DNA of 64,000 nucleotides from JADJLQ01 sp031417835 (GCA_031417835.1 JANOWJ010000016.1:1-64000); one strand, 5' to 3'; shown: positions 8,544 through 17,189, counted from the stretch's first letter. The notes: generated from the letters alone by a model not told the origin. Made by a program: numbers and translations.

Positions 8544-8561
8544 TTGTGATTCATGTCACAA
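8544..8561. promoter_or_regulatory. CRP/FNR-type dyad TTGTGA-N6-TCACAA
   Basis: Perfect 6-bp inverted repeat with 6-base spacer, identical in layout to the classic CRP half-site consensus TGTGA-N6-TCACA. It lies 165 bases upstream of the HEAT-cyclophilin gene start and after the terminator of the small gene, so it is in the right place to control the 8726-11856 transcript. Which regulator binds in this organism is unknown; no CRP-family gene is in the window. The rest of 8481-8725 shows nothing else recognisable. Confidence 0.45.
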
Positions 8562-8725
8562 ATCAAATGTAAGGGTCGGATTCGGAGGATAATAAATTCA
8601 TTTGTACTGCGTTTTTTTGGGATTATATCTAACTTCGCGGGCGATTTGTAAGCTAATAAACCAACTGATCTGGATCCATTTTCGCTATTATCCTGGTTTT
8701 TAAATTTTTATTGAGACAATTATTC

Positions 8726-10753
8726 ATGAGCATCGTTTCTAAAGTATTTTACCTTTCCCTTTTTAGCCTTATTCTTTCCTTTGAGTTTTCTTGTATTCCG
8801 GTACGTAAAGATCAAAACTCTTCGGAAGTCATCGATCTCCAATCGGTACAGCTCAATCTACAGGATACGACTATCCGCAGAGTCTTGCAGGCTCAAAATG
8901 ATCAGAATCTAAATCTTTTATATTCTTATTTTACCTCTGACGATCCATCCGTACGATACGCTGCCGCTTTAGCTATAGGATCCGTAAGAGATTCCTCCTC
9001 TGCTGACACCTTAGCTTCACTGATCCTGGATCCTAATGTCTATGTGGCTTCCGCTGCAGCGCATAGTCTTGGTCTGATGGGTGCTGGCAAAATTCAAGCC
9101 GCTTTAATCCGTGGATTTAGACAATATGATACTTCAGGGATCAACTCACCGATCAATGGAGCCATACTCGAAGCGATAGGTCGTGTAGGAAGCATTGATT
9201 TTCTACAAGCTATGGCTACCGTAGAGACTTATAAACCGACGGATACGCTCCTGTTGCTTGGCCAGATGCGAGGTATATTCCGATATATGCTCAGGGGTAT
9301 GACTGATCCTGCAGGCACGGCTACAGCCATACGATATCTGACTACTCCGGGATTTCCCCAAGAAGTACGATTGATGGCTGCCCATTATCTTGCCCGAGCT
9401 AAAAATCTGGACTTATCTGTAAATGCTGATGCACTAGCGACGGTGTATCGCGCTGAAAATGATAAGGATGTCAAATTACCGCTAATCTTAGCTCTTGGAA
9501 AAACAAAATCAGAATCCGCCTGGACGGTTTTACAAGATGTGATTAACAAGAATGAAGATGGCCGATTAACTGCCAATGCGATACGCTCATTGAGCAATTA
9601 TGACTACAATCGGGTCAAACCAATCGTGCTCGGAGCAATAAAACATACTGACCTCTCTATAGCTACAGCAGCACTTCAGTACCTAAGTGATTTTGGTCGG
9701 GAGGTTGATGCCAATGATTATCGAAACATAGCCCGAGAAAATCTATCCTGGCACATCAAAGTTCCTTTACTCGGTATCGCCAATAAAAACTATTCTTATG
9801 CCTATGGCATCACCAAAGGAAATATCAATGGTGAATTAAAATCAATTTTAAGTCGCACCGATAATTTGCAGGAAAAGACATCCTGTATCAAAGCATTGGC
9901 CACTGATCCTAAAAACATCAATTATATCCTGGATATCGGTCGTCAATCCGGGATACCGGCTATTCATGCTGCAGTCATGGAAGGTGGCTTGGATGCGATC
10001 AAGAGTAAATATTTTTCAAATGCATTCGGTGGTGCCGCTGAATCCATAAAAAAAGAGGTTCTACAATTTGTCTATGAACAATTAAAAAAAGGGGATGATG
10101 CAGCACTCGAAATCATGGAGTCTGGTGTGAAAGTTGAAGCACTTGGACTAAAAAAGTTAGTAGACCTTGCTATACTCGAACAGATCAAATCAAGTCTGTC
10201 GGCCAAACCATATGTACAATATATGTTGACCAAAACTATCAACACCATCAACGGTACTGTAGTCCCGCTCACTCCGATGTCCAATTACAAGCCGCTGACG
10301 GCCGCCGACTTTAGCTTGGATGGCATAAGACAATATGCAGAGATCGTCACCGATAAAGGCAGTATCAAACTCAAATTATTAAAACACATCGCTCCAGCTA
10401 CTGTGCTCAATTTTGTACGGTTGAGTAGATCAGAATTTTTTAACGGTAAAATCTTTCATCGAGTGGTGCCCAATTTTGTGATACAGGGAGGCTGTCCGCG
10501 CGGCGATGGTTATGGATCCATGGATTACAGTATTCGATCTGAGACTCCACCGATCTATTACAATAAAGCAGGCATGGTCGGTATGGCTTCCAGTGGTAAT
10601 CATACGGAAAGCTGTCAATTTTTTATTACTCATAGTCCTACGCCACATCTGGATGGAAATTATACGATATTTGCGGAAGTTGTATCCGGCCAGGAAGTGG
10701 TCAATGCTATTCAGATCGGCGACAAAATCCAACGCATCAATTTTTTAGAATGA
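8726..10753 (+). CDS. HEAT-repeat protein fused to a C-terminal cyclophilin-type peptidyl-prolyl isomerase
   Basis: 675 residues from the ATG at 8726; a TTG five codons upstream is less likely. An N-terminal hydrophobic export signal ends at a Cys (~residue 23), probably a lipoprotein or secreted protein. Residues ~45-510 are alpha-helical HEAT-like repeats ('YAAALAIGSV.D', 'VASAAAHSLGLMG', 'VRLMAAHYLA'). Residues ~535-675 form a cyclophilin domain with 'IFHRVVPNFVIQGG', 'SCQFFITHSPTPHLDG' and 'FAEVVSG'. Catalytic Arg, Phe and Gln are present. Likely role is folding of exported proteins, with the HEAT scaffold binding clients or partners. The stop overlaps gcvT's start by 4 bases. Confidence 0.85.
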   Translation: MSIVSKVFYLSLFSLILSFEFSCIPVRKDQNSSEVIDLQSVQLNLQDTTIRRVLQAQNDQNLNLLYSYFTSDDPSVRYAAALAIGSVRDSSSADTLASLILDPNVYVASAAAHSLGLMGAGKIQAALIRGFRQYDTSGINSPINGAILEAIGRVGSIDFLQAMATVETYKPTDTLLLLGQMRGIFRYMLRGMTDPAGTATAIRYLTTPGFPQEVRLMAAHYLARAKNLDLSVNADALATVYRAENDKDVKLPLILALGKTKSESAWTVLQDVINKNEDGRLTANAIRSLSNYDYNRVKPIVLGAIKHTDLSIATAALQYLSDFGREVDANDYRNIARENLSWHIKVPLLGIANKNYSYAYGITKGNINGELKSILSRTDNLQEKTSCIKALATDPKNINYILDIGRQSGIPAIHAAVMEGGLDAIKSKYFSNAFGGAAESIKKEVLQFVYEQLKKGDDAALEIMESGVKVEALGLKKLVDLAILEQIKSSLSAKPYVQYMLTKTINTINGTVVPLTPMSNYKPLTAADFSLDGIRQYAEIVTDKGSIKLKLLKHIAPATVLNFVRLSRSEFFNGKIFHRVVPNFVIQGGCPRGDGYGSMDYSIRSETPPIYYNKAGMVGMASSGNHTESCQFFITHSPTPHLDGNYTIFAEVVSGQEVVNAIQIGDKIQRINFLE

Positions 10754-11856
10754 AAGAACTCGCTTTAGCTTCTGTTCATAAAGGACTTGGAGCCCGTATG
10801 GCTGAATTCGCCGGATTCAATATGCCGATTTACTACAGCAAAGGCATCACAGAAGAGCATCTGCAAGTGCGGCATAAAGTAGGCGTATTCGATGTCTCTC
10901 ATATGGGAGAATTTATAGTCAAAGGACCTCAAGCACTAGACCTCATACAATCTATCACGACCAATGATGTGGCGAAGCTCGCTATCGGACAAGCTCAATA
11001 CAGCTGTATGCCTAATGATACCGGGGGTATAGTAGATGATCTTCTGGTTTATCGACTTAATGAGGATCAATGCACTGCCGGGGAACGAGCGTACATGCTC
11101 GTAGTCAATGCCGATAATATCGAAAAAGATTGGAACTGGGTGACCGCACACAATCATCTTGATACCCGGGTGATCAACATCTCTGATCAGATATCATTAC
11201 TAGCAATACAAGGGCCGCTAGCTACTCTAGTACTGCAGTCGCTCACTGAGGTCAGACTAGATTCATTAGCCTATTACACATTTACCAAAGGCCGACTGGC
11301 GGGTATAGATAATGTACTTATATCTGCGACTGGCTATACCGGAGCCGGAGGCTATGAATTGTACTTTGATGAAAAACATACTGTGGCCATGTGGCATGCG
11401 ATCTTTGAAGCCGGAGCCGCCTATGATATTCAGCCTATCGGATTGGGAGCCCGCGACACATTGCGCTTAGAAAAAGGCTACTGCCTGTATGGTCATGATA
11501 TCGATGATACCACCTCGCCACTCGAAGCGGGCCTCGGATGGATCACGAAATTGAATAAAGGGGACTTTACCAATTCAGGTTTTTTCAAGCAACAAAAAAT
11601 TGACGGCATCAAAAAAAAATTAGTTGGCTTTAAAGTGTTGGATCGCAGGGTACCGCGTCAACATTATCCTATCCTATCCCCGGATGGGGTCCTTATCGGT
11701 GAAGTCACTTCAGGCACGATGGCTCCTAGTCTTGGCTATCCCATCGGCATGGGTTATGTAGAGGTAGGTTTTGCCAAAGTAGGCAGTTCTATCCTGGTGA
11801 AAGCTGGCGAAAAACTTCTTGCTGCTGAGGTGGTGGATCTTCCGTTTTTAAAGTAA
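10750..11856 (+). CDS. gcvT: Aminomethyltransferase, glycine cleavage system T protein
   Basis: 368 residues, full length for GcvT. Recognisable blocks: 'FAGFNMPIYYSKGITEEHLQVRHKVGVFDVSHMGEF', 'SITTNDVAKL', 'GGIVDDLLVYR', 'GPLA', 'YTGAGGYELYF', 'LGARDTLRLEKGYCLYGHDID', and the C-terminal barrel 'EVTSGTMAPSLGYPIGMGYV'. It transfers the methylene group from aminomethyl-lipoyl H protein to tetrahydrofolate, releasing ammonia. gcvP and gcvH are not in the window. Its ATG overlaps the stop of the HEAT-cyclophilin gene (ATGA), so the two are translationally coupled, an unexpected pairing. A CRP-type dyad precedes the pair. Confidence 0.93.
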   Translation: MKELALASVHKGLGARMAEFAGFNMPIYYSKGITEEHLQVRHKVGVFDVSHMGEFIVKGPQALDLIQSITTNDVAKLAIGQAQYSCMPNDTGGIVDDLLVYRLNEDQCTAGERAYMLVVNADNIEKDWNWVTAHNHLDTRVINISDQISLLAIQGPLATLVLQSLTEVRLDSLAYYTFTKGRLAGIDNVLISATGYTGAGGYELYFDEKHTVAMWHAIFEAGAAYDIQPIGLGARDTLRLEKGYCLYGHDIDDTTSPLEAGLGWITKLNKGDFTNSGFFKQQKIDGIKKKLVGFKVLDRRVPRQHYPILSPDGVLIGEVTSGTMAPSLGYPIGMGYVEVGFAKVGSSILVKAGEKLLAAEVVDLPFLK

Positions 11857-12149
11857 TTGGGAGCGAGAAAGTAACAACATTTTACTATTGTTTGAGCGCA
11901 TCAATTCCACATTTGTTCAGATAATTAGTTTTAAATAAATAGGAATATTGCCCCTTCTGGGCGATAACACTTCATAATCATTCCTCTTTTAATCGCACCA
12001 TATCTCTCCTAAACGATATGATCAGTAAATCATATAACTTTTATAATAATTTATGTAACGGCAACCATAAATAACCTCACATTTTTGCACCGTAATAATT
12101 GAGTTAAGAAAAATAAAAACACCTCTTTATCACTATTAAAATAATTAAA

Positions 12150-12731
12150 ATGAATCACTTCAAAAAATTAGTATGTCGGGCAGCCCTTCTTATCACTGTT
12201 TTTATTGGCTTATCATCCTGCATGAACAACAAACCGGCTGACACCAAAGAAATTGCAGAAGATAAAAACGAAGAAAAATTTGAAAATAACAACAATAAAA
12301 AAGATGCGCAGTTTCTAGTCAATGCTGCGGAAATAAATCGTGAAGAAATTAGTTTAGGTCAATTAGCCCAACAAAAAAGCAATATAAGCCATGTAAAAGA
12401 ATTAGGCAAAATGATGGAAGATGAACATACCAGATCATTAGCCGCTTTAACTGAATTGGCCTATTCAAAAAACATTTCATTGCCTACTTCTCAAACTGAA
12501 AACGGCCAAATCGCTTACAAAAAATTAAACGAAACATCGGGTTCAGATTTTGGAAAAGAATACAGTGATTTAATGGTCAGTGCGCACAAAGATGCAATTG
12601 CTTTATTTGAAAAAGCATCCACTGAATGCACCGATCCTGACATCAGAGTGTGGGCCAGTACTATGATTCCATCTCTGAGGACTCATCTTGACCATTCTTT
12701 AATGTGTCAAAAAGAATGTGAAAAAATTTAA
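12150..12731 (+). CDS. DUF4142 lipoprotein (ferritin-like fold)
   Basis: 193 residues. Type II signal with lipobox 'GLSSC' (Cys24), then a charged Lys/Glu/Asn linker and a DUF4142 four-helix domain ('DAQFLVNAAEINREEISLGQLAQQKS...VKELGKMMEDEHTRSLAALTELA'), ending in paired Cys ('CQKECEKI'). The family is exported and structurally ferritin-like; metal or redox function is not established. A 19-base gap to the pyridoxamine-oxidase-like gene suggests one transcript. A CATTTTTG element near 12080 is one mismatch from the Bacteroidota -7 box TAnnTTTG. Confidence 0.85.
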   Translation: MNHFKKLVCRAALLITVFIGLSSCMNNKPADTKEIAEDKNEEKFENNNNKKDAQFLVNAAEINREEISLGQLAQQKSNISHVKELGKMMEDEHTRSLAALTELAYSKNISLPTSQTENGQIAYKKLNETSGSDFGKEYSDLMVSAHKDAIALFEKASTECTDPDIRVWASTMIPSLRTHLDHSLMCQKECEKI

Positions 12732-12750
12732 TCTCACTTAACATAACAAA

Positions 12751-13260
12751 ATGGACAACACTGAAAATTTAATAAACAAGGAAGCTGTAGACAAACTAAA
12801 AAGTTTGGTGGATGATATCATGGTTTGTCTTTTCTGTACCAATCTTAAAACAGACGATGGATCCACCTGCAGACCTATGTCAGCCCAAAATGTATGCGAT
12901 CAGGGCAATATCTGGTTTTTTAGTGAGCGGAACAGTGATAAAAACACGGACATTAAGCAAAATAAACATGTACAACTGTTTTTTTCGCATCCAGGCAAAA
13001 GCAGTTACCTCGTGGTCAACGGTGAAGCCGAAATAATTATTGACAGTACAAAAACAGAAGAACTATGGACACCAATTACTAAAATATGGTTTCCCAAAGG
13101 CAAAGACGACCCGAATATATCCATCATCAAAGTAAGCCCTACATCCGCTTATTATTGGGATACTGATGGAAACAAAATGATAAACTTTTTAAAAATGATT
13201 GCATCTGTAGCCACCGGAAAAAATCTCGTGACTGGAAGAGAAGGCGCAATCAATGTTTAA
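12751..13260 (+). CDS. Pyridoxamine 5'-phosphate oxidase-like flavin-binding protein (general stress protein 26 type)
   Basis: 169 residues. A split-barrel FMN-binding fold: 'MVCLFCTNL', 'RPMSAQ..CDQGNIWFFSERNSDKNTDIKQNKHVQLFFSHPG', 'YLVVNGEAEIIID', and a C-terminal 'KVSPTSAYYWDTDGNKM' block, all typical of the stress protein 26 group. These bind FMN, heme or F420; enzymatic role here unknown. It sits between the DUF4142 lipoprotein and a lysine-rich small gene in one run ended by a terminator at 13480, consistent with a stationary-phase or stress operon. Confidence 0.85.
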   Translation: MDNTENLINKEAVDKLKSLVDDIMVCLFCTNLKTDDGSTCRPMSAQNVCDQGNIWFFSERNSDKNTDIKQNKHVQLFFSHPGKSSYLVVNGEAEIIIDSTKTEELWTPITKIWFPKGKDDPNISIIKVSPTSAYYWDTDGNKMINFLKMIASVATGKNLVTGREGAINV

Positions 13261-13308
13261 TCACAACATCAAATTCATTTAAATTTTATATTATTTTCCT
13301 CCTTAAAT

Positions 13309-13461
13309 ATGACTATCAGCAAAAAGAAAAACGGTCTAAAAGGCCATGATAAAACGGTCAATGAGTCAAAAGAGGTCAAAATGCCTAAGCAAAAAGAAGG
13401 CACCAAAAAAGGAACTATAAAAAAAGATAAAAATATTAAATTACCACCGACACATCAATAA
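13309..13461 (+). CDS. Lysine-rich 50-residue protein
   Basis: ATG at 13309 opens a 50-codon frame to TAA at 13459-13461. About a third of the residues are Lys, with no hydrophobic segment, and the tail is 'KLPPTHQ'. It is 48 bases after the preceding stop, and a terminator begins 19 bases after its own stop, so it is the last gene of the DUF4142 operon. Composition resembles small nucleic-acid-binding or disordered stress proteins of Bacteroidota; no domain is recognised. Confidence 0.6.
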   Translation: MTISKKKNGLKGHDKTVNESKEVKMPKQKEGTKKGTIKKDKNIKLPPTHQ

Positions 13462-13479
13462 GCATGCTGTCTTACGATT

Positions 13480-13513
13480 AAAAGTGTAATGAAAACTTTC
13501 ATTACGCTTTTTT
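13480..13513 (+). terminator. Intrinsic terminator of the DUF4142 operon
   Basis: AAAAGTGTAATGAA pairs with TTCATTACGCTTTT (one T-G wobble), ~14-bp stem with a 4-6 base loop, ending in a T run to 13513. Confidence 0.85.
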
Positions 13514-13860
13514 AAACCTATTACCAACAGTTTTTTTAAAAGGGATTGCGCCCATTTGGAGCTTATTGAAGCCAAAGTGTACAACTGCTTTCCAACCTAT
13601 ATGCACCATCAATAGTGTAAAACTCGCATCTGGCAATGGTACACAAGTCCATCAATAGTTCTTCGGAATTCACGTTTAAACTATTGTATCAAGCTTTAGC
13701 CTTGTTCCTATCCACAGAGGTTCAGAAGTGGAATTGACAATTTACTATATGGCTTTGTATGTGTTTTCATTAGATTAAAATGATGTTAAAACGTACGGTC
13801 TTCTCTCACTACTCTCTGTGTGTGTAAGGTAAAATGAAGTTCTTTTCGTATTTTTAGTAC
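13514..13860. other. Non-coding stretch
   Basis: 347 bases between the terminator and the next gene. I see no convincing open frame or RNA. A GTACGGTCTT at 13793-13802 repeats ten bases of the toxin-antitoxin operator at 16021-16030, but is present only once here. Confidence 0.5.
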
Positions 13861-14787
13861 ATGCTAAGAAGACAATTTATGAAGTCCTCCGGACTGCTTC
13901 CGGCCGCGGCTTTGATCGCGCCATTGGAGTTAGGCAAGACGAACGCCGTGACGAATCTCAAAAGTCGGATCAAGCTCAGTGTATCGAGTTATTCCTATTG
14001 GCACTTTAAGGGTGACAAATATCCTATCGAGAAAGTGATCGATCACGCGGCGTCGTTGGGGTTGGATGGCATCGATGTATTGCATCGCCAGATGGCTAGT
14101 GAAGATCGATCGTATTTGCATAAGCTCAAAAAACATGCTTTTGTCCATGGAATAGCCATGACCTGTCTTTCTATCCATCAGGGTTTTGTGCACCCGGACG
14201 CTGAAGAACTAAAAAAGCATATCGAGCATACAAAACACTGCATGGAGTTAGCAGCAGAGATGGGCATCCCTTGCATGCGACTGAATACCGGCCGATGGGG
14301 CACGATCAAATCCTTTGATGAATTTATGCAAAAACGTGGTCAGGAGCCTGCACTACCCGGATATACCGAAGACGACGCGTATAAATGGTGTATAGACAGC
14401 ATTCAGCAATGTATGACTCGTGCAGAAGAACTTGGGGTTTTGTTGGCTCTGGAAAATCATTGGGGACTGGGCTCTACTCCAGAAGGTATGATCCGGATCA
14501 TGAAAGCTGTCGATAATCCATGGCTACAACTTTTGATGGATACAGGAAATTTTCTGGAAGATCCTTATGAGAAATTGCAAATGATAGCTCCCTATACCTG
14601 TTTTGTTCAAGCAAAGACTTATTATGGCGGCGGAGTATGGTATACGTTGAAACTCGACTATCAGCGCATCATAGCTATACTGAATAACGTAAATTACAAT
14701 GGTTATATCTCAATCGAGTTTGAAGGAAATGAATCAGGAGAATCCGGGGTTATCAAAAGTGTAGAACTATTGCGGTCACTGATATAA
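13861..14787 (+). CDS. Sugar phosphate isomerase/epimerase-like TIM-barrel protein, exported
   Basis: 308 residues. The N-terminus has a twin-arginine-like signal (RRQFMKSSG) followed by an Ala/Leu-rich stretch. The mature part is a xylose-isomerase-like TIM barrel (AP2Ec fold): 'IDHAASLGLDGIDVLHRQM', 'HCMELAAEMGIPCMRLNTG', 'LLALENHWGLGSTPEGM', 'LQLLMDTGNF', 'GYISIEFEG'. The Glu, Asp, His and Glu that bind the divalent metal are in place (ALENH, MDTGN, IEFEG). Such proteins act on keto- or inositol-type sugars in the periplasm, often with Gfo/Idh/MocA oxidoreductases such as those at 18660 and 47556. Substrate unknown. Confidence 0.8.
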   Translation: MLRRQFMKSSGLLPAAALIAPLELGKTNAVTNLKSRIKLSVSSYSYWHFKGDKYPIEKVIDHAASLGLDGIDVLHRQMASEDRSYLHKLKKHAFVHGIAMTCLSIHQGFVHPDAEELKKHIEHTKHCMELAAEMGIPCMRLNTGRWGTIKSFDEFMQKRGQEPALPGYTEDDAYKWCIDSIQQCMTRAEELGVLLALENHWGLGSTPEGMIRIMKAVDNPWLQLLMDTGNFLEDPYEKLQMIAPYTCFVQAKTYYGGGVWYTLKLDYQRIIAILNNVNYNGYISIEFEGNESGESGVIKSVELLRSLI

Positions 14788-14803
14788 TGCTGGCATCTGA
14801 ATA

Positions 14804-15409
14804 TTATAGGGCTCGATATGGTTGCCGACTCATCAAAATAATCCAACTAAAAATAAAGAGTAACGTTATTTTTTGAATAAAAGGGAGCACCTCTATTCCA
14901 AGAGTCGTAAAGTAGATGAAGTTATTGATCAAAATTAATAGCATACACCACAAGCCCAGTCCTAGTATTGATGTTTTACCCGATTGAATCAATTCCTTAA
15001 AGACCCCAACCAGTGCAAGCACTCCAAAAAAACCACCGATGATGGATACCAGGTCATGATAGGGTGTAAACAATAAAACTGCAAAGGCCATGGCCGTAAG
15101 TCCGCCATATCGGGTGAGAAGAGCCCACGGATGAGGCATAGCTCTTTTATGAGGAAACGTATAAAAGAAATAAGCGACCGTGCATGCCAAAATCACACTT
15201 CCAATTATAGCTATTGGTCTGGCCGGATTAAGAGCTCCGTTGATCGCTGTGGCATGTAATAAATCACACCAATAATTATGCACCCAATCAAAGCCAATAG
15301 CATGTGCATTCGCTTGTGACCCCCCTGGATACAAAAAGGCTGCATAGAAATATAGAAAGACATAACATAAGATGCCGATGAGTGGTATATGTCGACCAAG
15401 GTTCGTCAT
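14804..15409 (-). CDS. Multi-pass membrane protein of unknown function (DUF998-like)
   Basis: 201 residues with six hydrophobic segments (about 8-26, 60-82, 95-115, 118-140, 148-167, 175-195). A short luminal motif 'YPGGSQ...GFDWVHNYWCDLL' after the first segment resembles DUF998-type proteins, but I am not certain. Convergent with the TIM-barrel gene (16 bases between stops). No partner gene gives a hint to its function. Confidence 0.6.
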   Translation of the reverse strand: MTNLGRHIPLIGILCYVFLYFYAAFLYPGGSQANAHAIGFDWVHNYWCDLLHATAINGALNPARPIAIIGSVILACTVAYFFYTFPHKRAMPHPWALLTRYGGLTAMAFAVLLFTPYHDLVSIIGGFFGVLALVGVFKELIQSGKTSILGLGLWCMLLILINNFIYFTTLGIEVLPFIQKITLLFIFSWIILMSRQPYRAL

Positions 15410-15451
15410 TTGTTAAATTAAATCCTACGTGCAGGTTAGATTTTTTGTGCC

Positions 15452-15727
15452 TTATCCACCATACAAAGCATGATCCCCGATATCAATCAATATAATCTGA
15501 TCATCCCGTATCATAAAATCAAAAAGTATACGATATTTCATATCAATCGATACGGAATAAAACGGTACTAGCTTTCCTTTCAATTTGTGTAATCGTAAGG
15601 ATGGATGTTGGGGGTTTGCTTCGAGCAAGGTTATTGTTTTTAAATACGAATTCCTAAGATCGGAGTGTTTCTGCTTAAATAACTCAAGTCTTTTTTCATA
15701 GTATGCTGAGGTGATCAGTTTAGGCAT
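15452..15727 (-). CDS. Type II toxin, RelE/ParE-like mRNA interferase
   Basis: 91 residues, length typical of the family. The pattern 'LRNSYLKTITLLEANPQHPSLRLHKLKGKLVPFYSVSIDMKYRILFDF' followed by 'IILIDIGDHALYG' matches the YafQ/RelE fold, including the 'LKG' turn, the 'YRI' strand and the final 'GDH..Y' strand that carries catalytic residues. Its ATG is 2 bases downstream of the antitoxin stop. Predicted to cleave mRNA at the ribosome when the antitoxin is degraded. Confidence 0.85.
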   Translation of the reverse strand: MPKLITSAYYEKRLELFKQKHSDLRNSYLKTITLLEANPQHPSLRLHKLKGKLVPFYSVSIDMKYRILFDFMIRDDQIILIDIGDHALYGG

Positions 15728-15729
15728 AA

Positions 15730-15990
15730 TTATTTTGACTCAATTTCAGGCCAGACCCTGGACATATGTTCTTCGGCTGTTTCTACAACATATTTTCCTT
15801 GCGCTACATCCTTCATCACCTGCTCATAAGCATGTGCTAATTCTAATTCACGCATATAATCATATTGTTCGATCGTCATGGCCACATATTTCGTTTTACC
15901 TCGCACGGTGATTCCAATCTCTTTTTGGTCTTTAAGATGTTCTTCCAAGGCCTTTATTCCTTTGATTTTCAGTTCGTTAGCTGTGATCAT
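15730..15990 (-). CDS. Type II antitoxin, Phd/YefM-like
   Basis: 86 residues. The N-terminal half ('GIKALEEHLKDQKEIGITVRGKTKYVAMTIEQYDYM') has the Phd/YefM layout: helix, beta strand with 'VRGK.KYVAM' and helix. The C-terminal half ('AYEQVMKDVAQGKYVVETAEEHM') is the toxin-wrapping tail. First gene of a two-gene operon. Three GTAC boxes at exact 12-base intervals lie just upstream and overlap a TACTTTTG -7-like element on the coding strand (16016-16023), which suggests classical autorepression. Confidence 0.8.
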   Translation of the reverse strand: MITANELKIKGIKALEEHLKDQKEIGITVRGKTKYVAMTIEQYDYMRELELAHAYEQVMKDVAQGKYVVETAEEHMSRVWPEIESK

Positions 15991-15995
15991 GATAG

Positions 15996-16028
15996 AGTAC
16001 GATTAAGAGTACGGTCAAAAGTACGGTC
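15996..16028. promoter_or_regulatory. Antitoxin operator: three AGTACG boxes 12 bp apart
   Basis: AGTACG begins at 15996, 16008 and 16020, a strict 12-base period; the last two extend to AGTACGGTC. The minus-strand TACTTTTG at 16023-16016 fits TAnnTTTG and lies inside the repeats, so bound antitoxin would block the promoter. Confidence 0.6.
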
Positions 16029-16091
16029 TTTTATGGAGTATTTGTTTTTTTGACTACTTCAAGAATCCGGCAAACTAATATACAGTTTCAT

Positions 16092-17189
16092 TTATTTTAT
16101 AGCTGACCACCATGGTGTAAATTCCTGTTGGTTGTCTTTTAAGTTGACCCTTTCACCAATCAACGGCGTCATTAAGGGTATGTTGGCCTTACTATTTAGC
16201 TCAATAATTTTTTTTAAGGGCTCATCCCAAGGATGATTGGCCATCACAAATTTTGATGAATGAACAGGAAAAAGCCTTTTAGCTTTTAAGTCTTGAGCTG
16301 CTATTAAAACCTCATGTGGTAATGCATGTAATAATCGCCAAGCCGCATCATATTGCCCATTGTCAAGAATAGCTAAGTCAATAGGGCCAAACTTTTCGCC
16401 AATGTCTGCAAAATGGGTATCGTAACCGCTGTCCCCACCAATATAAATTTTCATAGACGGCGTTTGCAAAACATAAGAACACCATAACGTTTTGTTCCTG
16501 GTTAATCCTCTTCCTGAAAAGTGTCTGGCTGGAGTAACGAAAACAAAAATATCATCTAATGGTACGGTATCATGCCAATCTTTTTCAATGATCTTCGTTT
16601 TGTCATAACCCCAAGACTCAAAATGCGACCCTACCCCTAAACCGCAAATAACCTTACCTATCTTCGGTTGCAGTTTTAAAATTGTTTCATAGTCAAGGTG
16701 ATCATAATGGTCGTGAGTGATAAAAAGATAGTCAATATCAGGCAGGTCGCTTACGCTGTAAATATCTGTTCCTTTAAATGATTTGTTGGAACCAGGCATT
16801 GGTGAGGCGTTTCCACTAAATACCGGGTCGACCAAAATTCGTTTACCGTCAAGCTGCATAAAATAAGACGAATGTCCGAACCACACTAAAATATCCTGGT
16901 CCGTTGAAAGATTTAATAAATCCGTTTTAATAGAGGGTATAGTGTCGGTTGGTTTTCTTCGTGCTGCTTTTTTGAAAAAGTGTTTATATACCACACCAAG
17001 CATGGAGTAACCTTCCGTCAGTTGGGGTGTGTAATTGAAATTTTCAAATTTTCCATCTTTGTAATTTGCAGATTTATTAAACTGCTCCAATCGGTCACCA
17101 GATGGCAACCTCCCAAATTTATTATGTTGCATATATAATAAAGTCATCATGGTGATAACGGCTATTGAAATATAAAGTATTAAAATCAT
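16092..17189 (-). CDS. MBL-fold metal-dependent hydrolase, membrane-anchored (NAPE-PLD/UlaG-like)
   Basis: 365 residues. One N-terminal hydrophobic segment (2-18) is an anchor. The hydrolase domain (about 85-350) has 'WFGHSSYFMQLDGKRILVDPVFS', the metal motif 'THDHYDHLD', 'TPARHFSGRG', 'YIGGDSGYD', 'DLAILDNGQYD' and a late 'FPVHSSKF'. This is the set found in N-acyl-phosphatidylethanolamine phospholipase D-like hydrolases. Substrate could be a phospholipid or lactone; unknown here. It stands alone, with non-coding DNA on both sides. Confidence 0.85.
   Translation of the reverse strand: MILILYISIAVITMMTLLYMQHNKFGRLPSGDRLEQFNKSANYKDGKFENFNYTPQLTEGYSMLGVVYKHFFKKAARRKPTDTIPSIKTDLLNLSTDQDILVWFGHSSYFMQLDGKRILVDPVFSGNASPMPGSNKSFKGTDIYSVSDLPDIDYLFITHDHYDHLDYETILKLQPKIGKVICGLGVGSHFESWGYDKTKIIEKDWHDTVPLDDIFVFVTPARHFSGRGLTRNKTLWCSYVLQTPSMKIYIGGDSGYDTHFADIGEKFGPIDLAILDNGQYDAAWRLLHALPHEVLIAAQDLKAKRLFPVHSSKFVMANHPWDEPLKKIIELNSKANIPLMTPLIGERVNLKDNQQEFTPWWSAIK

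Noticed and set aside
10430..10732. Minus-strand open frame of 100 codons within the cyclophilin domain
   Set aside because: It is entirely antisense to a strongly supported domain, and its composition is not protein-like.
13793..13802. GTACGGTCTT resembling the toxin-antitoxin operator
   Set aside because: Single copy with no 12-base partner, and no antitoxin gene next to it; probably chance.
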